From contig NC_034011.1 in assembly GCF_000346465.2 (NCBI RefSeq), positions 20,811,928-20,875,927 on the forward strand: a stretch of 64,000 nucleotides of DNA, written 5' to 3'. Below the pieces are notes generated by a model. It searched no databases. It was not told the origin of the DNA and worked only from the letters and a program-made list of their open reading frames with translations. Origin of the DNA: Prunus persica. Its lineage: Eukaryota > Streptophyta > Magnoliopsida > Rosales > Rosaceae. Shown here piece after piece: positions 47,431 through 56,511 of this stretch. Each line of letters begins with the position of its first letter. Position 1 is the stretch's first letter. The translations under genes were made by a program, and so were the position numbers.

Positions 47431-47873
47431 GCCTTGAAAGAATATTATGTTGTTGTTGTGTGAGGTTTCGTGGTACCAATTGTGTAGTATATTTTGCATA
47501 TGTGGTGGTGTAAGTTATTTGTAGATGTTCAATAATATATTTGTAATGTATTTCTCAACAAGTACTCAAATATGTCTTGAGAATTTGAAATGTGTTTGGT
47601 TTAATAAAGTGGATTGCAAGTTATGTCTTGAGAATTTCTTGATTCTAGCTGATTAATTGCGATTGTTTTTTTTATGTATTTAGAGACTAACAAACTATTT
47701 TAGTAATAAGCTAACCTAAGCTTAATCTTTGGTTAGCCTTAATGACTTAAAAGTCTACATGGAGAGAGACTCTGAGCAAACGACTTGACTTCAAGCAATT
47801 TCTGTTCACCTTCTCCGTTTATTAATTTTTGTAATTTTCTCACTTCCAAATATTAATTTTTATAAAAGCGAGA
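47431..47873. other. RLP1 3' region and upstream sequence of the RLP fragment
   Basis: Begins with the presumed RLP1 3' UTR. From about 47735 it becomes RLP-promoter-like ('ttagccttaatgactta', 'cgacttgacttcaagc') and ends with a TATA-like 'ttataaaag' just before the decapitated RLP. Confidence 0.55.
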
Positions 47874-48047
47874 ATGGAATCGCGGTGGTCAAAGTTTATT
47901 TCTGTACGTTATTTGATTTTGCTATTACTCATTGCTACTTACTGTATTTTATCTGTTCAGACTCAGACACTTGGCCAGGTTGATGAGTGCTCTGCCTCGT
48001 TACAATTCAAGAAAAGCTTTGCAAGCAAAAGTCTGTTCCGCTATTAA
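47874..48047 (+). pseudogene. Decapitated RLP: signal peptide and start of the LRR cap only
   Basis: An ATG frame of 57 codons opens MESRWSKFISVRYLILLLLI and continues through QVDECSASLQFKKSFASK. It then leaves the family sequence and stops (TAA at 48045-48047). Downstream DNA is unrelated. It is a truncated copy. A short secreted peptide could in principle be made, but there is no evidence of function. Confidence 0.8.
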
Positions 48048-48759
48048 GGTGGTTCGGAACAAATGCTCTCTCTAAGAAAGGTATTAGGTTTGAGTCTTAG
48101 CATTATGAGTAAATTTAATATATTATCGCTCCTCTTAATATGAAAAGTTCTTAAAAATACATGATCTAAAGCCAAACTCACAAAACCCAAAAGAACTAAA
48201 TTTCTAAAACAACTGATGTGCCCGAATAATAAACCACTCATTTAGCCTTAGAGAAAATGTAGAACATGAGGTAGATTTAGTGGTGGATCCATGATTTCAA
48301 AGATGATTAGGCAAAACTTACATGCTAAACTCAACTGCACAAGTAAATTTTATTAATGAACATAAAAAATACACCTAGTTAAGGGATGTAATTAACCTTA
48401 CCTTCAAATGCAGAAAAGTTGATGCCTAAAGGTAGAGAGTAGGAGAGATCAACTAGGCAGTTATAACGTTTCTTTTATTATTATTATTTTTTGGGTTGGG
48501 ATAAAGAAATGTACTTTTTGTGGTTGGAAAATTTTGGGCCGGGCTGTAGCCTTGTCCGCCCTCCATGTAGAACCATCACTGGACATATTGCAAACAAAGA
48601 TGCCAAACTGACATGACTCAGACCAAGTCACAACAAGATTTTTTTCACTAACCTAAAAAAATAAAATGGAAATAAAAGAGAGTGGAGGAGGGAAATGCCC
48701 TCCTCTCCTCAGCAGGCAACACATTTGGGTTCACAAATTATGTTCAAAGCGATCATGTT
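48048..48759. other. Non-RLP DNA following the truncated copy
   Basis: AT-rich DNA without a recognisable gene or clear element ends. It marks the breakpoint that removed the rest of the RLP. Confidence 0.35.
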
Positions 48760-48935
48760 CGATTATAGTTTGACAGCAATGTTTGTGGTTACATGCAAAA
48801 GACTCTGACTGTGAAACAATGTTTCCAGCAAAGATAAATATCAATCCTGCAGACGACTTGACTTCAAGTCTTGGAGTGATTGATCACCGCCCATTTTCCT
48901 TGATTATTTTGCATGAGCTGAAGGAGATGGATTTT
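48760..48935 (+). promoter_or_regulatory. Orphan RLP promoter (unoccupied hAT site)
   Basis: About 175 bases match the RLP1 promoter on both sides of its hAT element ('tatagtttgacagcaatgtt', 'tcaatcctgcagac', 'ttattttgcatgagctg'). Similarity ends at about 48938 without a TATA box or RLP coding sequence following. Confidence 0.75.
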
Positions 48936-49623
48936 GTACAACTGTAAGTAGTGTGCTGATTAGTATAGTCTAAGCCTGGAACGATAATTGTGCATGCACT
49001 TAGTCTCTGAGAATGACAGGTGTAAGGTTGAAATAGCCACGTGTAGTGATCCTAGAATAGCTAGATGTGTGGCTGAGATTCAATATGTTGTGTGTGAATC
49101 CAGCTGAGGCTAACGATTATGTAGTACACGCTTTGTGTTGCTCATTCTGATAGAAGAGAAATATAGTCATCTCTGCGATTTCTGCAAGAGAGAAACATTT
49201 AATCACTCTGCATTTCTTCATTCTTCTATTTTTTCTCTTTCAAGGAAACTTCGTCGTTGCTCAGACCTCCCAAACATGCTACCATTCAAAAGGATTTCCA
49301 AATCCCATGTCTGCCTGGGTTGCAATCCTCTGTGTAACAAATTACAAGCTGGGGATGACATTGACATGTGAGTAATTGGTTTTTTTTTCTTCTTCTTTTT
49401 TCGATAGTAAGTCATTACCAGGTTGACTAAATTGCATTTTAATGGCATTAAAACTAAAGGTATGTGCTTAGGGATTGTGGTTAGTCGTTACCATGAAACA
49501 GAGGATATTTTTATAGTAATAAGCTTTATTGGCCTCCTTCAACTAGAAAGTGTTTTGTGTCGAGAGTTTAGGCTTATTGGCCTTTATCACTAGCTTGATT
49601 ACAACAGAAAGCTTAATGCCTAT
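48936..49623. other. Interval between the orphan promoter and the next duplicate
   Basis: No gene is recognised. A 78-codon frame (49135-49371) ends beside a splice-donor-like 'gtgagtaa', and I cannot assign it to a family. Confidence 0.3.
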
Positions 49624-50104
49624 TTATAGAGGGAACAAACCAAGTAGTAGAGTCGGTTATTCTAGTAAACCGACATTAACTTGTAATTCCAACCACATAT
49701 TGTAGCTTCAATTAAGTTAGTGACTAGTGTTTAGGGAATGCATCCACCCACTTTGCATTCTAAATTATTCTATAAAATTCAGCTAGCTTATAGAAGTCTC
49801 CACCAAATGTGCATTATTTTTCAACTCATAAATTGGTTCAAGACTTTTCAGCCTTAATGACTTCAAGTTGTTGAATAAGTTATGATCGAAGACGATAAAC
49901 TTGACTTCAAGTCATTACATTAATGGAAGAGGATCCATGCTTATGGATACTGCCGATTGCGTCTCTACCATGTCCATTTGATGGGCTAGAGAGTGACTAT
50001 TTTGTTCATTTGGGGAACCAAGACTTCTTTCATGTTAAGACTGGCACTAATTATGAATTTTACAAGATTCAATATATTTGTATCACCACGTTTCAAATTA
50101 TTTG
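49624..50104 (+). repeat. Duplicated block with a piece of an unidentified gene
   Basis: The first 380 bases duplicate 42912-43305. From about 49957 to 50104 the plus strand encodes IASLPCPFDGLESDYFVHLG and then NQDFFHVKTGTNYEFYKIQY. It is closely related to the exon at 60379 but has no complete gene around it. It appears to have been copied together with the RLPs. Confidence 0.7.
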
Positions 50105-50718
50105 TTCGGGAAGATGGAAGACATATAATCAAGCATAATCGCAAACATATATCATAATTAAGCCTTTCAATATCTCACATTACGATACCGTCATAGGCTT
50201 ACAAGTAAACACGGCCATATGCCATAATTTAATATTTGCCTGCTACAATTGATCGATCACATGGCCTTAGCTTTTCCATGTTATTTTCAATCTCACCCGC
50301 AATTTCAGTTCGGAAGGGTAGGTAGTGGTAGTGTTTCATTTTATGACTCCAATTGTCCAAGTTGGCCCCTTATTACTCGATAGACATATGGTATGTGATG
50401 CTGTTAATTTAATTCTGAAAATTTCTTCGTCATGTTTCGATAATAAATAAATAAATAAATAGATTAAAACACAAGTATCATCTTTGTGCTTTTTATTTGC
50501 ACATTATTTATGGTTAGCAATTTGAATGGTTCGCAGCAAATCAAATTGCATAAACGTCATTTGTATGAGCCTCCTTGTGTAAAACTTTTCAGCCTCAATG
50601 GCTTCAGCTGATAAACATGAAATAAATATATTAAAACCAGTGAGGTAAATTAATTAATGGAAAACTTTAAAGACTTTGAATGGTTAGCTTTGGAAGACGA
50701 TAAACTTCTGTTCACCTT

Positions 50719-50727
50719 CTATAAAAG
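50719..50727 (+). promoter_or_regulatory. TATA box of the RLP2 pseudogene
   Basis: The sequence ctataaaag followed by gag lies about 75 bases before the ATG at 50802, in the same place as in the intact RLPs. Confidence 0.55.
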
Positions 50728-50801
50728 GAGTTTATAATTTCTCCACCCTTAATTGTGTGAGAGCCATAATTAAGCATACATAATTACAAAACAAAATTGC
50801 A

Positions 50802-53448
50802 ATGGGAATGGAATCGTGGCTGTCCAAGTTCATTTCTCTACGTTGTTTTATTTTTCTGTCACTCATTGCTACTCACTGTTTTTTATTTGTGTAGACTCAG
50901 GCACTTACCCAGGTTGATGAATGCTCAGCCTTGCTGCAGTTCAAGGAAAGCTTTGCAATTAACAAGTCTGATTCTGCAGATCCTCTTGCTTATCCGAAGG
51001 TTTCATTTTGGACGCGAGAAGGAGATGAGAATCGGAGTACTTGTTGTTCATGGGATGGTGTTGAATGTGATGAGGAGTCTGGCCATGTTATTGGCCTTGA
51101 CCTCCGTAGCAGCTGTCTCCATGGTTCTATCAATTCCAGCAACAGTCTCTTCCGCCTTGTCCACTTGCAGAGGCTTGACCTCTCAGATAATCACTTCAAT
51201 TTCTCTCAAATACCGTCAAGATTTGGTCATGATCTTTCGAAGTCTAACATATCTCAACCTTTCAAATTCCTTATTCTCTGGCCAAATTCCATCAGAAATT
51301 TCAAAGCTATCAAAGCTGTCTACCCTTGATCTGTCTTTCAATGGTCCGAAATTTGATGCTTATGGTATCCCTTTGAAATTGACCAAGGGCAACATGAGAA
51401 GCCTGGTTCAGAACTTGACCGCCATAAAACAACTTCATCTTAATTGGGTAGAGATGTACTCCACTGTGTCTGATATCTTGGTCAATGCATCTTCTCTAAC
51501 GTCTCTCCGATTTGGCTATTGTGAGTTGAATGGGGAATTCCCAGTAGGCATCTTCCACCTACCAAACTTAGAGGTTCTGGATGTGAAAGGTAACTCAAAC
51601 CTTACCGGTTATTTCCCTAACTTTAACATGAGCAATAATAATTCTATCAGAAACCTCCATTCCTTAAATTTGTTGGACATCTCTCGCTGTCATTTTTACC
51701 CCCTTGTTCCATCTTCACTCGGAAACCTTACCCAGCTCAACTACCTTGACATGTTTTTATTTAATGACATTCCAAATAATAATTCCACAGGCCAATTAGT
51801 TTCTGAATATTCCTTGTCTTGGATAGCAAGTTTAACCAACCTCTACAGTTTGTCCCTTGGGGAAAATTCCCAAGTTTTGTGGCTAACCTCACGCAACTTT
51901 CATTTCTATACTGGGATAATGACGAATTAACTGGTCAAATCCCATCTTGGCTTATGAATTTGACCCAGTTAACTACTCTATCTATACCTCCCGGGTAACA
52001 ATTTGCAAGGAGCAATTCCTAGGTCACTCTTCCAGCTCCAAAATCTTGAAATTCTTGACCTTTCCTCTAATAGCTTGAGTGGACAAGTTGAGTTTGATCA
52101 GTTTTCCCAGCCCAAAAAGTTAATGGAACTTCAATTATCATACAACAAGTTATCTCTGCTGATCATAACCAATTTGAGTGCTACTGTTCCACAGCTTGAA
52201 CTTCTAGATCTCCAGACCAATATGTTACAAGGATCACTGGCAATTCCACCACAATCAATCAGAAACTATATGGTCGGCAGCAATCATTACAGTGGAGAAA
52301 TTTCGCCCTTGTTCTGCAACTTGAATGATTTGCACATTCTTGATTTGTCCAACAACAGCCTGAGTGGCATGCTTCCACAATGTTTGGGGAACTCCAGTGC
52401 TCTTGAAATATTGATGCTGATGAACAATTCATTTCATGGCAGTATTCCTCAAATATGTCCAGTCGAAAATAGTTTGAAAATGGTTGATTTGAGTTACAAT
52501 CAGCTACATGGAAAAGTACCAAGATTAGAGTTTCTTAACAATCATATGCGCGACATCTTCCCATTTGGTTAGGGGCACTTCCAGCACTACAGGTTCTCAG
52601 TTTGAGGTCTAATGGATTTCATGGCATGATTGGGAAGTATGCAACTAACCATGACTTCCCAAAGTTGTGCACCATTGATTTATCTGACAATGGTTTTTCA
52701 GGTGTGTTTCCCTCTAACTACTTAGAGAACTGGAATTCCATGAAATTTGTTGACGCGAGCCAGCAAACTTATTTTCAAGTCAACTCAGCTAAATATACGG
52801 CTCCCTTTGCTTATCCATACTCAATCACAACTTGGTGTTGAGTTGAAATTTATATGGACCCCTTATCTTCTTAGATTTATAGATTTCTCAAGTAATAGAT
52901 TTGAAGGAGAGATTCCAGCAGGTGTCATTGGGAATCTAAGAGGCCTTCTTTTCCTTAACCTTTCCAACAACGCTCTCACTGGTCTCAGCCCATCATCTTT
53001 ATGGAACTTGACGGCTCTTGAATCGTTGGATCTCTCCCGAAACCAGCTCTCAGGAAGGATCCCCGGTAATTTGGCACAACTCACTTTCCTTGAATATTTC
53101 AATGTATCCTATAACCATCTTGGGGGTCCTATACCACTTGGCCAACAATTTGGTACATTCCTAGAAGATTCTTACCAAGGAAATTCAGGTCTGTGTGGAA
53201 AGCCTTTGTCAAAGAAATGTGATAGCTCAATATTGCTACCACCATCAATCTTTGAAGAAGATGAAGATTCCGGGTTTCAAATTGCACTAGATTGGTATGT
53301 GGTTCTGCCAGGAGTTGTTAGTGGTCTAATAGTTGGAGTGGTTGCTGGGAACTTTTGGACAAGCAAGAATCATGAATGGTTTTTAGAGAAATTTAGCAGG
53401 AAGAGGCAGCCAAGAGGCACACGGGGAAGGAGAGGACACAGAAACTAA
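50802..53448 (+). pseudogene. LRR receptor-like protein pseudogene (RLP2)
   Basis: Homologous along its length to the RLP1 and RLP3 genes, from MGMESWLSKFIS to the transmembrane segment and basic tail ([20 protein letters not shown]). Lesions are visible by comparison. Codon 31 is TAG (50892-50894) where the intact genes have CAG. An extra base near 51238-51242 shifts the frame in the second LRR region. Further shifts lie near 51860-51990, near 52530-52570 (missing sequence before FPFG*) and near 52830. At least five independent disruptions make a full-length product impossible. Long open stretches remain (51330-51930, 52003-52572, 52747-53448), so decay is fairly recent or the segments may still serve in gene conversion. 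Confidence 0.92.
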
Positions 53449-53605
53449 GTACTTAATTTAAATCCATGTTTATCTTGCAGCTGCTGCTGTTGTTGTTTAG
53501 AATTCTTGTATGGGGTCTGGTGCATTCTGTTTTATTACAGTAAGGGTGGTGGGTGGTGCTGTAAGTTGCTTGTATTAATTTGTACAACAATTTTTGTAAT
53601 ATGTT

Positions 53606-53884
53606 TCTGTACAAACTACATTTTCTGTTTCCTGTTTGCTTAGTTTCTTTGATTTCTTGTATTGTTGTTCTTAATTCAGTACCCAATATTTGGATGCCTA
53701 ATGCTTACTTTGCAGCCAGTATATGTTGCTACTATCAACTTCTAGTAATTTAATTTGCCAACTCTCTTGAGGTTCTTCTCTGTCCTTCTCTGCCTTCTCT
53801 GTTCTCTTGATTCTTATTAAGAAAGACATGATGTTAAAATGCTGAAGCCAAAATTTTACTTGCATTGCTGCCTTGAGTTACAAA

Positions 53885-53939
<55 letters not shown>

Positions 53940-54172
53940 AACTTTTCAAGAAAACCCAAAACATGATAAACTCTTTGGGCCATAGATCTGAGTGCCAATG
54001 GTAGGAGGAAATTCTATGTAATATAATACAACAAATGACAGAATATGTTGCTAATATTGACTGGCTACAAATTACATTTCCCGTTTCATGTTTGCTTAGT
54101 TTGTTTGATTTTCTGTATTCTTGTTCTTAAGTACCAAAATTTTGATGCTTAATTGCTGACTTTGCAGCCAGA
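53606..54172. repeat. Duplicated ~115-bp RLP 3'-flank segment
   Basis: Sequence at 53606-53718 ('tttcctgtttgcttagtttc' through 'tactttgcagccag') recurs diverged at 54060-54172. A shorter related piece follows RLP3 near 59628-59665. Between the two copies lies a (GA)n run. Confidence 0.7.
53897..53938. repeat. (GA)n microsatellite
   Basis: About 21 uninterrupted GA dinucleotides. Confidence 0.9.
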
Positions 54173-54405
54173 AATTTGAGTTCTTGGATCAATTTGAGGG
54201 TTGCTCTTGCTATCAACTTTTCAATTATTGAATCACCCAGCTGGGTCTTAATTAAATGCCGAACAAAGAAAATGGAACCGGAGAAAGGGACACGAAGACC
54301 CACTAACCTTGACGAAGGCAGAGGATGAAGAAAAAGGTGGACAACGAGCCCTGACTCTGCTTCACTGAGACATCGTAGGAATTGCAATCTGAGACTCCCA
54401 AGCAA
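54173..54405 (-). pseudogene. Diverged copy of the sequence upstream of the PPR gene
   Basis: The minus strand encodes LRCLSEAESGLVVHLFLHPL with the same layout as the frame at 31585-31782 (CQCLGEADSEELIFHHFHPL). The similarity covers about 230 bases, but no PPR sequence follows. It is probably a relic of a duplicated gene or leader. Confidence 0.5.
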
Positions 54406-54783
54406 TCATCGTGGTTTGTGTATCAAATTTGGATCCCAAATAATGTGCCATTTGACACATCATCACTTTTAAATTAACATAATTTCAAACATGTATTTAG
54501 GAGTCATTAATTTCTTTTTTTAAAAAAGTAAACAAATCATTTGGGACCACTGGTTAATTAAATAAAATGATTTATTTACTTTTATAAAGAGAGGAATTCT
54601 GTTCCAAAATGATTTATTTAGGAGTCAAGTCTTCGAGAGATTGATCAGCTGATTTAATTATTCAAGCAATTCCTAATCTCCTTACTTTTTGGCCTTTGGT
54701 TACCTAATATCTTTTCAATTATCATACTTTATTTATCACCCCCTCCTCCCCTCTTTTTTGATTATTTTGCATGAGTTATTGAC

Positions 54784-55440
54784 TTGTGGTTGTGGAGATC
54801 GAATCTGATTCAAAGCTGATCATTGATATGATACGTGGCAATCTTAGTGTGGATGCTACTATTGAGGGCCTGGTGTTTGAAATTGGTTTGCTAGCACGAA
54901 GGTTTGAGCAGGTGACCAAGTACGCACCGCGTGAGGAAGTTGAGGTTCCACTCCAAAATTAATCAGCAATGGAGGAAATAGCCCAATTCCTTATAAGTCT
55001 TTGCTAGGTTCTCAACCTTCTAATGTGAGACTTTTTACCTTCACATTCTTACACGCCCCTGCGAGTGTAGCAAATTTCAAGCTTAATAGGTGGACAACGC
55101 ATATTGGGTGACGTGGAGCACATGTAGCCATTGAGCTTTCACATGTGGGCTAACCCGCTCTAATACCATGACGAAGTTAAGGTTCCACCCCAAAACCAAT
55201 TGGCAATAAGGAGAGTAGCACAACTCCTTATAAGTCATTGCTAGGTTTCTCAACTTTCCAATGTGAGACTTTTTACTTTTACATTCTCATATCATGCATC
55301 AGTAACCGAGCTGCCCATGAGGTGGTGTCTTTTGTTACTAGAAATGGAGGGGTCCAATGTCCATAGTTGGGATTTGTTGTGGCCTGAGTGGCTTTTTCAT
55401 ATTTTGGCATCTGATGTAAACGTTGTTGTTCGTCTTTGAA
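54784..55440 (+). pseudogene. RNase H-like domain fragment, interrupted by a TRIM element
   Basis: The left part (54784-54931) encodes VEIESDSKLIIDMIRGNLSV then DATIEGLVFEIGLLARRFEQ. The right part (55295-55440) encodes NRAAHEVVSFVTRNGGVQC and, after a frameshift, WPEWLFHILASDVN. These match the reverse-transcriptase-like RNase H (RVT_3) domain found in plant LINE remnants and related genes. The two halves are separated by the element at 54932-55294. It is a non-functional relic. Confidence 0.75.
54932..55294 (-). mobile_element. TRIM (terminal-repeat retrotransposon in miniature)
   Basis: Two related terminal direct repeats of about 122-126 bp (54932-55053 and 55169-55294) flank an internal region of 115 bp. 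On the minus strand the internal region starts TGGTATTAGAGCGGG (55154-55168), which is the initiator-tRNA-Met primer site with one change. A purine tract (ctcgcaggggcg on the minus strand) lies beside the other LTR. It is 363 bp with no coding capacity. Confidence 0.85.
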
Positions 55441-56430
55441 TAAAGTTCTTTGGCAAATATATATATATATATTACATGCAATCTAAGTAGGTTTCTCACA
55501 TACACGAACACAACAAAGATGACATGGAAGTTCGAATTTGATACTTCTTGTCTGCAAATCAAGGTCCTTTTCCACTTGCCTAACCTCCTCAGGTTACAAA
55601 ATTACACTAACACCCCTTAAGGTTTTAAATTATTTTCACAAAACTCTCTAAAAAAAAAGTGGTAACGATAACAAGGATACATCTTATGCATCTAATATTT
55701 ATACTACAATTCATGAGGAACTTACTGAACTCGAATCTCAAGTAATTGAACAATGTGTTTGATTTGATAATTATTTATATTTTGTACTTCTTTGTGTTAT
55801 ATTTGCTCATAATGTGGCATTGTTTGATTTATAGAATTTTATTTACATTTTTGTTTCAAGAGAAAAAGGCTTATAATATATCTCTTGTAAAAAAATAAAA
55901 TTTAACCTACCTCTACAAAAATTTATGGGTTTGTCATTGTTAGAACTCGAACCCACGACCTTTCATGGGGGAGCATATACTAAACTCACACACACTACAA
56001 GGATGCTAGAACTCTAACACATGACCTTTTGTGGGGGAACACACTAAACTTACACACACTATACGGATACTAAAACTTTAACCCAAAACGCTTGTTGCAC
56101 TTCACATTTACTCAAGGTAAATCCATGAAATAGAAAAATATCTTTGCATTGGATGGTTCATCAGTGACACATGAATGTTTTAATAATGGGCCATCTCAAT
56201 AGCTCGCTTTCACCGGTCGGTAACCGTCTACCAAGCTAGACTGACCTTTAATAGCTTGACTTAAATGAAACTAAGTAAAGTCGCCAAAGGAGAAGAAGGA
56301 AGCATAGAAGGCCAACGTTTGATGTATTTAATAGATGGTGTGTATGAACTTTGACTCAAGTTGTGATTATGGTAAAATGAAAAGTGGGTTCAGTATATCA
56401 CGAATGTGTGCACAAAATAGATTGATGTTG
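55441..56430. other. Upstream region of RLP3
   Basis: AT-rich DNA. At 55940-56090 two to three imperfect ~62-bp repeats contain 'actaaactcacacacacta' or a close variant. No gene is recognised. Confidence 0.45.
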
Positions 56431-56433
56431 TGT

Positions 56434-56442
56434 CTATAAAAG
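56434..56442 (+). promoter_or_regulatory. TATA box of RLP3
   Basis: The sequence ctataaaag followed by gagttt lies about 70 bases before the ATG at 56512. Confidence 0.65.
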
Positions 56443-56511
56443 GAGTTTAACTTTTCCACACTTTATTATGAGAGAGCCATAAAGCATACATACATACATA
56501 ATATATCAGAA

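Noticed and set aside
49135..49371. 78-codon frame followed by a donor-like gtgagt
   Set aside because: There is no domain, no partner exon and no duplication support; too weak to call a gene.
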